Part shown: one piece after another, positions 45,264 to 54,517 of the stretch
How positions within the stretch are numbered: the first letter of the stretch is position 1
How the letters are laid out: each line of letters begins with the position of its first letter
Assembly: GCA_964388665.1 (NCBI GenBank)
Contig: CAYMBJ010000011.1
Location: forward strand, 1-64,000
DNA length: 64,000 bases
From: CALCCV01 sp964388665
GTDB taxonomy: Bacteria > Bdellovibrionota > Bdellovibrionia > Bdellovibrionales > Bdellovibrionaceae
Direction of reading: 5' to 3'
Notes under the pieces: generated by a model
What the model was told of the DNA's origin: nothing
The model's input: the letters and a program-made list of their open reading frames with translations, nothing else
Database searches by the model: none
Translations under genes and position numbers: made by a program

Positions 45264-45508
45264 ATGTCCCTCACCTTGTTTGAACCATTAGCTTTCAATT
45301 CTTTTTCGGTCATTACGAGATCAAACTTTAGTACAACTCAGAGGTCCGGACTCCTTGGATCAAAATGAGATTTTCATGGTCAATGCTGGACGACAGTGTA
45401 TTGGCAACTGGTCCAGTTTTTCATTCTTTCAGTTTTGCAAGTGACATCAGCGACTCCTGGTAAATAGACTTAATTGTGCTAAGAGCCTCCGTGTAAACAT
45501 AGGAATAC

Positions 45509-46957
45509 ATGCGAGGTGAAAGATACACGGAGTGCAAAAGGTTGGCTGAGAAAAAGAGCATCATAAATCGAGTGTATGATACCTTCTATTATTGGTTGGA
45601 TATTATATATCAAGCGTTCGTTGAGTTTGTGGACGAAAAGTATACCGTTTTGATCCGCAAATATGCAGTTAGATTCATCAATGCTTTTGCTTCGGTTTTT
45701 TCTCTCTTGGTCATATTCAAAACTCAGGAAAAAAACAGGTTTTTACGCATTTGTCTTGCTCCTGTAAAAATCATTGTGGGCACTGTCGTTGCCAGTGTGC
45801 TACTGATAGTATTTATTGTTATTGCTTTGTTTTTCGGTGCCCTGGCGGGAATCTTTGGTTTGCGGAACATGAGTGAGTACAGTTATAAGGAGCAATTGGC
45901 TGCCTGGTCGTTGGTCATTATACTGTTAGTTGTTTCTCCATTTATCTTTCGAGAATTTGTTTTGAGTAAAATCGAGTTTTGTCTCGCATACTCAGTGATT
46001 CTTGTAGGACTTTGCTTTCTCTATGGCCAGTGCGGAATTATTTCTATCGGACATGGCTGTTTTGTTTTTCTGGGCGGATACTTTACAGCGTGGTTAAGTA
46101 TGGGAACTTTTTTCCCCCCTCTGCCAATTGTTGTTTCCATTTTCATGGCAGGACTGGGCGCTGGACTTATCGGAATATTGCTTGGGCTTCCATCTTTGCG
46201 TGTTAGGGATCACTACTTGGCAATCATCACTCTGGCATTTGCTACTATAGTTCCGAAGTTTTTCAAGTCTCCCCAATTCTTTGCCGGATACGCAAAGCAT
46301 GCCGAGGGAGGAATCTTTATCACCGCGCCCGTTCCTCCATCATTTCTGTCAGCTATTCCGGAGCGATCTTGGATATTTTATCTTGTTGCCACTATTTCAA
46401 TCACTCTCATATTTTGCGCTTACAACATCCTCCACCATAGCCAAATCGGCCGAGCCTTTCGAGTCATTAGATGTGACGTCGAAGTCTCAAGAGCTTTTGG
46501 TATTGCAGTCAATAGATACAAGCTGCTCGCTTTTGTGATTAGCGCATTTTATGCGGGCTGCGCCGGTGGACTGCTCGTAGTATTGATAGGGTTTATTGGC
46601 TCTGATCTTTACGGATTTCATGAATCATTGAGCTATATGATGGCAATTTTGATTGGAGGTTCACGGGGAATTCTTGGGACAATCTTTGGTGGCACTTACC
46701 TTTCATGGGAAAATGATATCATGCGGATGTTGGCCGAACTTGTTCCTGGAGGCGAAAATCTCATGCGAGCCGCCTCCGGAGTATTGGTTATTTTAGTTGT
46801 GTACTTTTTTCCCGGAGGGATTGCGGGATTTTTCTTGGGGTTGGTGAAGTCTAAATTTGGTCGCCAGAAGTTTCGGGGTGCGTATAGAGTGCTTCCGCCT
46901 CCTGACTACGATTATTTGGGACAAAAGTCCTTCACATTGCCGGGAGATGGCAAGTGA
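45509..46957 (+). CDS. branched-chain amino-acid ABC permease, LivM type, with N-terminal extension
   Basis: Permease of the LivHMGF class, 482 residues. The family core runs from about residue 150: YSVILVGLCFLYGQCGIISIGHG, then GCFVFLGGYFTAW, LPSLRVRDHYLAIITLAFA and FGIAVNRYKLLAFVISAFYAG. The first 110 residues form an extension with two hydrophobic segments not found in short LivM proteins; E. coli LivM has a different, shorter one. AGGA precedes the ATG. First gene of the importer operon; the order M-H-J-(GF) places permeases before the binding protein. Confidence 0.85.
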   Translation: MRGERYTECKRLAEKKSIINRVYDTFYYWLDIIYQAFVEFVDEKYTVLIRKYAVRFINAFASVFSLLVIFKTQEKNRFLRICLAPVKIIVGTVVASVLLIVFIVIALFFGALAGIFGLRNMSEYSYKEQLAAWSLVIILLVVSPFIFREFVLSKIEFCLAYSVILVGLCFLYGQCGIISIGHGCFVFLGGYFTAWLSMGTFFPPLPIVVSIFMAGLGAGLIGILLGLPSLRVRDHYLAIITLAFATIVPKFFKSPQFFAGYAKHAEGGIFITAPVPPSFLSAIPERSWIFYLVATISITLIFCAYNILHHSQIGRAFRVIRCDVEVSRAFGIAVNRYKLLAFVISAFYAGCAGGLLVVLIGFIGSDLYGFHESLSYMMAILIGGSRGILGTIFGGTYLSWENDIMRMLAELVPGGENLMRAASGVLVILVVYFFPGGIAGFFLGLVKSKFGRQKFRGAYRVLPPPDYDYLGQKSFTLPGDGK

Positions 46958-47835
46958 CGATACCTTATTTGCTTGATGGAATTGCCAACGGATGCATCTA
47001 TGGGCTTTTTGGCTTAGCGCTCGTGGTTATCTATAGAACGAACCATTTGTTTAACTTTGCTCAAACAACAATCGTCTGTCTCATCATGGTCCTCACGGTG
47101 ATGCTGCAGAGTAAAGTGGATGCAATTCTACCGGTTACGGCATTGGCTGTCGTCGGTAGTTTTATTTTTGGAATGCTGCTTCACATTGTCATTATGAGAT
47201 CACTTAGCGAGCGAAAAGGTACCACTAAAGCGAATGAAACGATGATCACAATCGGTATCTATGCAGTTTTTGACAGTGTTTCGGCGTTTATTTACGGAGA
47301 CAATCCCTCCAGTTTTCCTTCTCCCTTTGGCAGCTCAACAGTTGAGCTTGGTGGCCTTTCACTTTCGGCGCATAGCATAGGAATCGTGTTTGTGACTTGT
47401 CTTATCGCCGTCGCGATCTATCTGTTTTTTAAGTTTTCGAAACTGGGTATTTTGATGGAAGCAGTTGCCGAGGATATAACAGTGGCAAGGTTGAGAGGAA
47501 TTCGCGCATCTAACATCCTTGCAATGGCTTGGGGACTAACCACTACTCTCGGTGTGGTCGCAGGACTGTTGATTGCTCCAGTTGTTTTTGTCTCGCCACA
47601 GATGCTTGACAGCATTTTTATTTACTCAATGATTGCGGTCGTGATCGGCGGACTTGAAAGTCCTTTTGGTGCTCTTCTGGGCGGCATCATGGTGGGTGTG
47701 ATTGAAAATATCACATCAAGTACTGAGCTATTCGGATCTCAGCTTAAGATGTCAGGGGTTTTTGTGCTTCTCATAGTGATTCTTATCGTGCGGCCGACCG
47801 GAATTTGGGGACGTCCAGATTCTCGAAGAGTGTGA
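46954..47835 (+). CDS. branched-chain amino-acid ABC permease, LivH type
   Basis: Second permease subunit, 293 residues, about eight hydrophobic segments. GIANGCIYGLFGLALVVIYRT, then NHLFNFAQ, VARLRGIRASNILAMAWGL and SPFGALLGGIMVGVIEN are LivH signatures. The GTG start overlaps the LivM stop by four bases. Together with LivM it forms the channel. Confidence 0.87.
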   Translation: MTIPYLLDGIANGCIYGLFGLALVVIYRTNHLFNFAQTTIVCLIMVLTVMLQSKVDAILPVTALAVVGSFIFGMLLHIVIMRSLSERKGTTKANETMITIGIYAVFDSVSAFIYGDNPSSFPSPFGSSTVELGGLSLSAHSIGIVFVTCLIAVAIYLFFKFSKLGILMEAVAEDITVARLRGIRASNILAMAWGLTTTLGVVAGLLIAPVVFVSPQMLDSIFIYSMIAVVIGGLESPFGALLGGIMVGVIENITSSTELFGSQLKMSGVFVLLIVILIVRPTGIWGRPDSRRV

Positions 47836-47913
47836 AAAAAGGCTCGTGACAAAAATACAAAAATGCTAAAGATTAACAACAGACTAAGTAAAAAACCATC
47901 GGAGGAATTGTTT

Positions 47914-49077
47914 ATGCATCAGAGAAATTTGATTAAGATTTGTATATTTGGAATGCTGCTCTTAGGGGGAGCTGTGAGCTCTGCAGAAGTGGGTGTGACG
48001 GCTAAAGAAGTGGTGATTGGATCCCACTCCATCGAGTCCGGACCAGCTGCGCCGGCAATTGTTGATACCAAGGCGATGATTGGATACTTTGATAAAGTAA
48101 ATAGTGAAGGTGGCATCCATGATAGAAAAATTAAATTTATTCATATCGATGCTCAGAACATTGCAGCCAAGGCCTTTGACGTTACTAAGCGTTTGGTTGA
48201 TGAAGACAAAATTTTTGCAATGGTCGGCGCGATGGGACCAGCTCACCAAGCCGCTTATCCGTATTTGCTTAAAAAAGGTGTTCCTGATATTGGTCCCCAC
48301 GACCTTTTGACCGTATACCATAAGCCTTTTCAAAAGCTTATTTTTCCTTATTATCCAAGCGTATATTTCGAAGGGATACAGCTCGCTAAGTATGCTGCTC
48401 AAAAGTTTCCTAAAAAAAGAGCATGTTTCTTGACTCGAGACTTAGCTCTTAGTGAAGAGTTTAAAAATGGTGTTGAAGAGGGACTGAAGGAGGCAAAAGC
48501 CGATCTAGTGGTTGGCATGAAAAAGTCAATTGAGAGAACAGCAGCTCAGGCCAATGCGGAGATTATCGCACTTAAAAATGACAAATGTGAAATTATTTTT
48601 GGAGAGCTTTTCGGACCTGTTTTTGCTGCGGCGGTTAACTTTGCACACGCTCAAAGTTTTAAACCACAGTGGATTGTCTGGGGCAGTGCCGCCCAACAAA
48701 AAGTGATGGACCTTATGGATAAATCCGCACGCGAGGGTATCATTTCGAACGTAGTTTACGGAATTAACGAGTCGTTTGGTGTACCAGGTTGGAAGGACTA
48801 TGCGGCAATTGCAACAAAGGCGGGTATTCCAGTTGATAACAATGGTAGCGCCTCTGGTTACGCGCGAGCTCAGATTTTTGTTGAAGCGCTTCGTAGAGCT
48901 GGCAAAGACCTAACACGCGAGAAATTGATAACCGCAATGGAAAGCCTAAATGGATGGACATGCCCAATGTGCCTTGCTCCACTTCAGTACTCAGCGACTG
49001 ATCACAGTCCTTTCAATACTGTAACTATAACTAAATTTGTAAAAGATTCTTGGGTTAGAGCAGACGAGACGAAATGA
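47914..49077 (+). CDS. branched-chain amino-acid type ABC substrate-binding protein
   Basis: Periplasmic binding protein of the LivJ/type I fold, 387 residues. Signal peptide about residues 1-27 (cleavage near VSSAEVG), then VGVTAKEVVIGSHSIESGPA and AMVGAMGPAHQAAYPYLLKKG, followed by YFDKVNSEGGI. GGAGGA eight bases before ATG 47914 is decisive against the in-frame ATG 17 codons upstream. Ligand is not predictable: LivJ relatives bind amino acids, amides and short organic acids. The neighbouring nitrilase and D-amino acid genes make an unusual amino acid or nitrile-derived acid possible. Confidence 0.85.
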   Translation: MHQRNLIKICIFGMLLLGGAVSSAEVGVTAKEVVIGSHSIESGPAAPAIVDTKAMIGYFDKVNSEGGIHDRKIKFIHIDAQNIAAKAFDVTKRLVDEDKIFAMVGAMGPAHQAAYPYLLKKGVPDIGPHDLLTVYHKPFQKLIFPYYPSVYFEGIQLAKYAAQKFPKKRACFLTRDLALSEEFKNGVEEGLKEAKADLVVGMKKSIERTAAQANAEIIALKNDKCEIIFGELFGPVFAAAVNFAHAQSFKPQWIVWGSAAQQKVMDLMDKSAREGIISNVVYGINESFGVPGWKDYAAIATKAGIPVDNNGSASGYARAQIFVEALRRAGKDLTREKLITAMESLNGWTCPMCLAPLQYSATDHSPFNTVTITKFVKDSWVRADETK

Positions 49078-50705
49078 GTCTACTGAGCGTTAAAGGCCTT
49101 TCAGTAAGTTTCGGAGGGGTGCAAGCCCTCCGAAATGTTTCTTTTGAAGTGGAAGCGGCATGTTTTGTTGGCCTTATGGGCCCGAATGGTGCCGGCAAAA
49201 CCACCGCCATAAACTGCATTTCCGGCATTTACACCCCTCAAGAAGGCAGAGTTCAGTTTGATGGCAATGATCTGATGTCAATGGAAGGCGATCAAGTCGC
49301 CTCACTTGGAATTTCGCGGACATTTCAAGATCTCAATTTTCTGAATTTGGTTTCTGAAATGTCCATTTTGGAGTATTTAAAGATTGGGCAATTTGCCTTA
49401 AGCAAAAATCAACTGCTGTTTGATGCGTTTCATACCCCTAGATCGAAGGCCGAAGATCTAAGATTAAAGAAAAGAGCTTATCGAATTCTGGAGTTCTTTC
49501 GTGAAGTCCGGGACGAGTTCGAACCTCCAGAAGAGTCGCGAAACTATCCTATCCTTTACGGCCGTGGCGGCTTTCCAGACTTGATTGATGTTGAAAAGAG
49601 CCCATTGGGGATACTCTCATTTGCTTGGCGGAGGCGTCTTGATCTTGCGAGGGCGCTTGTTTCGGGACCTAAACTCCTTCTTTTAGATGAGCCAGCTCAA
49701 GGTTTGGCTCCTTCCGAGATGCAGAACCTCGGTAAGTTGCTTAAAAGGATCCAGAGTGAGTTCAATGTCGCAGCAGTCATTGTTGAACACAATGTCCAGT
49801 TGATCACGGCGATATCCGATAGAATTGTGGCTATGCACCATGGCGAGGTCTTCGCAGAGGGAACACCGTCTGAGATTCTCGCCAATCAAGATGTCATTGA
49901 AGTCTATCTTGGCAAACAAGAAGAGGTGGCTACGGCTGAGGTTTCTTTAAAGCTTGTCGAAACAGAAAAAGAAGAAAAAGAAGAAAAAGGTATTCCCCTC
50001 ATCGAAGCAAAAAGTTTGGATGTCTTTTATGGACAGGCTCAAGCTTTAAGCCGGGTCAGTGTAAAGCTTTATCCGAATCAAATTGCCAGCGTACTTGGTA
50101 CAAATGGATCAGGTAAATCCACCTTGTTGCGAGCTATCAGTGGTATTGAAAAACCTGTGTCAGGCGATATTCTTGTTAAGGGTGATTACCTGCCGCTCGG
50201 ATGGCCTGAGCGAGCTGTGGAGTGTGGAATACAATATGTACCACAGGGTCACGCAATCTTCCCAAGACTGACAGTCGCAGAAAATCTTAAGGTGGGTGCA
50301 TATTCTTATGAACGGCGGGGAATAAAGGCTGATCTGGATCGAGTGTTTTTTTACTTTCCTGCATTGAAGGATCTAAGACATGTGCCGGCGGGAAGTCTTT
50401 CTGGCGGACTTCAGCAGATGCTGGCCATAGGTCAAGCTATCATAGGTCATCCCGAAGTTCTGTTAGTTGATGAACCCTCTTTAGGATTGGCTCCTATCCT
50501 AGTCAAAGGTCTTTTTGAGGTCATTAAAAAGATCAGTGTTGAAGAAAAGTGTTCAGTACTATTAGTCGAGCAGAGCATCAATCTTTGTTTAGAAATTTCT
50601 GATTACATTTTCATGATGAGCGCTGGGATGGTCATCGGTGAGGGCGAAAGTCGTCGATTCAAAGACGATCCGTCGATTATTCAAAAAAGTTTAGGATTTA
50701 TTTAG
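49074..50705 (+). CDS. fused LivG-LivF ATPases of the amino-acid importer
   Basis: One 543-residue protein holds both ATPases that are normally separate. LivG-like half: Walker A GPNGAGKTT at 36-44, Walker B LLLLDEPAQGLAP, H-loop VEHN, but the signature is LSFAWRRRLDLARAL where LivG has LSYGQQRRLE, so the C-loop is degenerate. An acidic linker rich in Glu and Lys (about 290-305) leads to the LivF-like half: Walker A GTNGSGKST near 341, LSGGLQQMLAIG, LLVDEPSLGLAP, VEQS. The start overlaps the binding-protein stop. The importer may therefore have one active consensus site and one degenerate one. Confidence 0.88.
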   Translation: MSLLSVKGLSVSFGGVQALRNVSFEVEAACFVGLMGPNGAGKTTAINCISGIYTPQEGRVQFDGNDLMSMEGDQVASLGISRTFQDLNFLNLVSEMSILEYLKIGQFALSKNQLLFDAFHTPRSKAEDLRLKKRAYRILEFFREVRDEFEPPEESRNYPILYGRGGFPDLIDVEKSPLGILSFAWRRRLDLARALVSGPKLLLLDEPAQGLAPSEMQNLGKLLKRIQSEFNVAAVIVEHNVQLITAISDRIVAMHHGEVFAEGTPSEILANQDVIEVYLGKQEEVATAEVSLKLVETEKEEKEEKGIPLIEAKSLDVFYGQAQALSRVSVKLYPNQIASVLGTNGSGKSTLLRAISGIEKPVSGDILVKGDYLPLGWPERAVECGIQYVPQGHAIFPRLTVAENLKVGAYSYERRGIKADLDRVFFYFPALKDLRHVPAGSLSGGLQQMLAIGQAIIGHPEVLLVDEPSLGLAPILVKGLFEVIKKISVEEKCSVLLVEQSINLCLEISDYIFMMSAGMVIGEGESRRFKDDPSIIQKSLGFI

Positions 50706-50751
50706 GGCGTTTACAATTTGATTTAATGAGTAAAATTGAAAACACGCCCTA
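50703..50751. terminator. bidirectional terminator-like hairpin
   Basis: TAGGGCGT at 50703-50710 pairs with ACGCCCTA at 50744-50751, with further pairing of CAATTT and AAATTG inside. It lies exactly between the convergent LivGF and EmrA-like genes and overlaps the LivGF stop codon. Confidence 0.6.
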
Positions 50752-50766
50752 GAAGAAGCTTTTACG

Positions 50767-51699
50767 TTACTGAGAATCTCTAACCCTAACGACAACAGAG
50801 CTGCCGGGAATCAGGTGATCCTCATGGCCTGCCATTGAGTTTGGTTCAAACAATATTTTAACTGGAATCCGTTGAACGATTTTTGAGAAATTTCCCGTTG
50901 CGTTGTCGGGCGGAATCAAAGCCACACTCGCTCCACTTGTGGGCGAAATGCCTCCGACTGTACCTTTAAATACTTTGTCTTTAATTGAATCGACTTCGAT
51001 ATTCACATCCTGACCTACGCGAATGTTTCTTAGCTGGGTTTCCTTAAAATTGGCGACCACCCATCGCTCGTTACCGCAAATCATGCTCGTGACAGCTTGA
51101 TAAGGTCTTAAGAAGCTTCCAGTCTCTACGCTCCTTTTTCCGACCTTACCGTCACATGGCGCACGAACTGTCGCATATTCCAACTCGAGGTTCGCTTGAT
51201 CCAGTTTGCTTTTGGCTATCCAATAAGAGTTCATCGCTTCCTTATATTTCGAGTCTGCGAGCTCGGGGAGTGTCTGATTGGGATTTTTTTGAGCTCTGTC
51301 AAGCTCTCGCTTTGCGGCTTCAAATTTTACCATCGCGATGTTCACTTCACCCTGCAACTGCTTTACCTTATGTTCGAATTCGCGCAGATCGAGTTGCACC
51401 AGGACATCGCCTTTTTTAATAGTGCTGTAATCTTCAAAGTTTACTTTGTTTACGACACCCACGACTTTAGTCGTGACGTATTGGAGGGCGGCTGCGATTT
51501 GGGCGTCATCGGTTTTTTCATAATAGAGGATATCGAGCACAAGGCCTTGAGCCGGTTTAAACAATAGCGCAGCTGAAAGTACAGACGCTGCCGACCACAA
51601 CTTCACTTTTAAACTCACGCCCTTTGGCGGCGGTGCCACTTCTTCAGCTAGCGGCGGAACACTTAATTTTGAAATATTGTCAGTTTTTAGCTTTTCCAA
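50767..51699 (-). CDS. HlyD/EmrA-type membrane fusion protein
   Basis: Periplasmic adaptor for a drug exporter, 310 residues. One N-terminal membrane segment (about residues 34-52), then DDAQIAAALQYVTTKVVG (biotinyl-lipoyl half), a coiled-coil hairpin (about 105-165) and LEYATVRAPCDGKVGKRSVE (second half), as in EmrA. TTG start at 51699 after GAGAGGG. Divergent from an EmrB-like transporter across 123 bases, which is its obvious partner; a TolC protein is needed as well. Confidence 0.85.
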   Translation of the reverse strand: MEKLKTDNISKLSVPPLAEEVAPPPKGVSLKVKLWSAASVLSAALLFKPAQGLVLDILYYEKTDDAQIAAALQYVTTKVVGVVNKVNFEDYSTIKKGDVLVQLDLREFEHKVKQLQGEVNIAMVKFEAAKRELDRAQKNPNQTLPELADSKYKEAMNSYWIAKSKLDQANLELEYATVRAPCDGKVGKRSVETGSFLRPYQAVTSMICGNERWVVANFKETQLRNIRVGQDVNIEVDSIKDKVFKGTVGGISPTSGASVALIPPDNATGNFSKIVQRIPVKILFEPNSMAGHEDHLIPGSSVVVRVRDSQ

Positions 51700-51800
51700 A
51701 ATGGCCCTCTCGTTGAAGTTTTTTCGGTCCGTGGGGTTGCGAGATGGAGTCCAGTTTTTTCGTAGGCAGTAAATATGACTTCTGGTCTTTACAGTTGATC

Positions 51801-51821
51801 TAAGCCTACCGACAGGCAGTC
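51801..51821. promoter_or_regulatory. imperfect palindrome resembling a TetR-type operator
   Basis: CTACCGACAGGCAG (51806-51819) is an imperfect palindrome (CT-x-CC at one side, GG-x-AG at the other) just before the EmrB start, and GTAGGC at 51762 repeats part of it inverted. Operators of this shape occur at TetR-regulated exporters; no regulator gene is adjacent. Confidence 0.25.
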
Positions 51822-51822
51822 T

Positions 51823-53370
51823 ATGAATCAGTCGATAGTCGAAGGAAAAGCCACTCTCAAAGAGTGGATTGGGGTCTGGGGCTCTATAATATTTGCCTTT
51901 ATGGCGATTCTCGACATTTCAATTGCCAATTCATCTTTGAGAGATATTCAGGGCACCCTTGCCGCAAGCTTAGACGAAGGCACATGGATCACAACTTCTT
52001 ATCTTATTGGCGAGGTCTTAAGTGTTTGCCTCACGGGATGGTTTGCGCAAATTTTTTCGCAGCGTCGACTTCTCATTACCTGCGCCATTGTATTTATAGT
52101 GTCCTCAATGGCCTGCGGCTTCGCGCACACCCTGCCCATGATGGTGGTGGCTCGCTTTTTCCAGGGTTTAGCTGGTGGCGCGGCCATTCCATTGGCCACC
52201 CAAGCGGCCATGGGGCTTCCCCCGTCCCAACGTTCTGCGGGGCTGTATTTTTTTAGTTTGGCGACTTGCTTTGCTCCCATGCTTGGCCCAGCTGTGGGCG
52301 GGTGGATTACCTTTACGTTTGGTTGGCAGTTTAGTTTTTTCATTAACCTGGTTCCCGGCCTTCTTATGCTATGGATGATATATTATGGTTATGCCGCTAA
52401 ACCCATGAATCTGAAACTGCTAAAAGATGGCGATTGGGTCGGCATTATTACCCTAGCTATCGGCATGGGAACGCTGACATTTGTGCTCGATGAGGGCAAT
52501 CGCTTGGGTTGGATGGGAAGTCCACTGATTCAAAAACTCACTGCCGTTTCTATAGTTTCATTTGCCATCTTTTTTAGAGTGCAATTCACAATCGAAAAAC
52601 CGCTGATCAATTTACGGCTCTTTCAAATAAGGCAATTTGCCATTGGCTGCGTGATCTGCGTCTTTTATGGAATTATTGTTTACGGCACATTGGTCGCCAA
52701 CCCGGGCTATCTATTTCAAGTTCAGGGGTACAGCGCGCTACAGACTGGGCAAATCATGATGTTTGCCGGTAGCAATATTCTCATTGTACCGTTTATGCCT
52801 GCCCTTATGAGGAAAGTAGATTCAAAATATTTAATCCTTGCCGGACTGGGCTTCTTCTCATGGTCGTGCTTGATAAACAGCTCGATGACTCATTTTGATT
52901 CGGGAGACCAAATGCGAATGGCTTTCATTCTTCGCGCCTTTGGTAATGCCCTCATCTTGGCCCCGGTAAATGCGGTCTTGTTTCAGTCCTTAGCGCCCGC
53001 GCTGATTGGCTCGGCGGCCTCGATCGTCAACGGGATTCGACTGATGAGTGGCTCCATAGGTATCGCGCTGATCAGTACTTTTTTAAGCCAGCGCTATCAC
53101 TTCCACTTCCTGAGAATGGCTGAAAGAATGCCGGCGTCTGATCCCAAGGTGGTAAACCGGCTCGAGCAGCTGACAGGTGTTTTTGCAAGCAGGTCCCCTG
53201 ACCTGGCTAAAGTGGACTTGCAGGCAAACACGGCGCTGAGGGAGATAATGAATCGTGAGTCGCTTGTCATGGCCTATTCAGATTGTTTTCTTGTTTTAGG
53301 ACTATGCCTAATCATTCCAGCAGTGGCGATTTTACTCTTAAAGATAAAGAAAGTGCCCAGCACAAAATAA
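51823..53370 (+). CDS. MFS exporter, DHA2/EmrB-QacA family
   Basis: Fourteen-helix drug:proton antiporter, 515 residues. FMAILDISIANSSLRDIQGT, the motif C region GPAVGGWITFTFGWQFSFF and QGLAGGAAIPL are DHA2 signatures; the motif A loop is GWFAQIFSQRRLL. The Asp in helix one (LDISIAN) is the conserved membrane-embedded residue of EmrB. Pairs with the divergent EmrA-like protein. It may export the product of the cluster that begins about 130 bases downstream; that link is only positional. Confidence 0.87.
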   Translation: MNQSIVEGKATLKEWIGVWGSIIFAFMAILDISIANSSLRDIQGTLAASLDEGTWITTSYLIGEVLSVCLTGWFAQIFSQRRLLITCAIVFIVSSMACGFAHTLPMMVVARFFQGLAGGAAIPLATQAAMGLPPSQRSAGLYFFSLATCFAPMLGPAVGGWITFTFGWQFSFFINLVPGLLMLWMIYYGYAAKPMNLKLLKDGDWVGIITLAIGMGTLTFVLDEGNRLGWMGSPLIQKLTAVSIVSFAIFFRVQFTIEKPLINLRLFQIRQFAIGCVICVFYGIIVYGTLVANPGYLFQVQGYSALQTGQIMMFAGSNILIVPFMPALMRKVDSKYLILAGLGFFSWSCLINSSMTHFDSGDQMRMAFILRAFGNALILAPVNAVLFQSLAPALIGSAASIVNGIRLMSGSIGIALISTFLSQRYHFHFLRMAERMPASDPKVVNRLEQLTGVFASRSPDLAKVDLQANTALREIMNRESLVMAYSDCFLVLGLCLIIPAVAILLLKIKKVPSTK

Positions 53371-53395
53371 TCATTACCTAGATCCGCCGGCCTTA

Positions 53396-53455
53396 GAGCC
53401 TATCCCAAAATTCAACTCTGACTTCCGCAGCAGATCTGAATTTTGGGATAGGCTC
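53396..53455. repeat. 60-bp MITE derivative with TTA target duplication
   Basis: GAGCCTATCCCAAAATTC and GAATTTTGGGATAGGCTC at the ends, flanked by TTA on both sides (53393-53395, 53456-53458). Internal sequence TTCAACTCTGACTTCCGCAG matches the right part of the 155-bp element at 27422-27576, so this is an internally deleted copy of the same family. It lies between convergent genes and would form a 20-base hairpin. Confidence 0.82.
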
Positions 53456-53500
53456 TTAGTCGTCCTTGATTTAGCACAACTCAACCGCCTGTATGTCTTA

Positions 53501-54493
53501 TTAAACTGCGACTTCTAAGCAGCCTGCGCCCCAGGTGGAAGGCGTACAGGCCAGAGCGATACCTTTGCCCTTCAGGCGTCCATCCGATTCGAGTTGCTCA
53601 AGTCCAAGCACAATGTCACTGCAGCCGACATGTCCAAAGCGATCTCCGGTTGTCGCCATCATATTGGAATTAAAACGCAAGAGGAACTTCAAAACTTCGA
53701 GAACTCCTGGAGTTGCCTGATTGCACACGGCCCACTCCGGTTTGCCGCCAAATCTAGTTTTTGCCTCAGTAATCACTTTTCCGTAGCCCTCGATGAAAGC
53801 TTTCTGCTGCTTCTCGGAATCCATCTGACGCACAAGACGTTTTGTCGGACAGGCATTGCTAGGAATGGCGGGATTGCGTGTTCCACCGTATTCCCTGCGC
53901 ATATGTCCAATCAATTCGTTATTGGTGAAAAAGCATGAACCGTAATAATTGATTCGTGGTTTCTCTGGCACACCAATGCCAACGACCACGGCACTGGCGC
54001 CATCTGAAAATCCCCAAAGAGAGTCGATACTATTGTCCGTTTTATCCATCCCATCAACCCATCGCTCACCCGAGATGATGGCAGCATAACCCCCTCCGTG
54101 AGACTCAAGCCAGTTGCGGGCAATCTCCATTCCAGACAGGGTGCCCAGGCATCCATTGGTAATGTCAAATGAGAAGCAGCCTGGAGATGTTCCGATCTCT
54201 TGTGCGGTCTGCTCTGCGGAGGACAGCTCGAGATAGTCGTGAGAAAAGGAGGTGCAGAGCACCAGTTTCAGCTTTTCCGGACCAATGCCGGCGGAAGCCA
54301 AAGCTTTTTTGAGGGAATCCGTCATCATGGAAACCGGATGATCTTTTTCTGCGGCGACACAAAGGTTTTTCCATCCAAAGGAAAGATAATTCGCTGGATC
54401 TCCGCCTGCCTTAATAATTAAATCACTTGCCGAATGAACTGGTGGTAAATACGTTCCCCAGCCATAGATTCCCAATGTTGATGGATTTTTCAT
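53501..54493 (-). CDS. 3-oxoacyl-ACP synthase III-like enzyme with exchanged catalytic residues
   Basis: Thiolase-fold condensing enzyme of 330 residues, KAS III-like. The nucleophile is C115 (DITNGCLGTLSG). In E. coli FabH the others are His in PHQAN and Asn in HGNTSAAS. Aligning the ends (WAVCNQAT and GDRFGHVGCSD against WLVPHQAN and LDRHGNTSA) puts N258 where His is expected and H288 where Asn is expected, as if His and Asn had swapped places. The first residues GIYGWGTYLPP are typical. Last gene of the PKS operon, 24 bases after AsnB. It could prime, acylate or release rather than condense. Confidence 0.8.
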   Translation of the reverse strand: MKNPSTLGIYGWGTYLPPVHSASDLIIKAGGDPANYLSFGWKNLCVAAEKDHPVSMMTDSLKKALASAGIGPEKLKLVLCTSFSHDYLELSSAEQTAQEIGTSPGCFSFDITNGCLGTLSGMEIARNWLESHGGGYAAIISGERWVDGMDKTDNSIDSLWGFSDGASAVVVGIGVPEKPRINYYGSCFFTNNELIGHMRREYGGTRNPAIPSNACPTKRLVRQMDSEKQQKAFIEGYGKVITEAKTRFGGKPEWAVCNQATPGVLEVLKFLLRFNSNMMATTGDRFGHVGCSDIVLGLEQLESDGRLKGKGIALACTPSTWGAGCLEVAV

Positions 54494-54517
54494 CTGTAAA
54501 CAACCTCATTTGTTTTT

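Noticed and set aside
45405..45421. AACTGGTCCAGTTTTT before the LivM gene as a remnant of the IS end at 8978-8993
   Set aside because: Similarity is 12 of 13 bases in a near-palindromic, T-rich sequence and there is no partner repeat; chance is likely.
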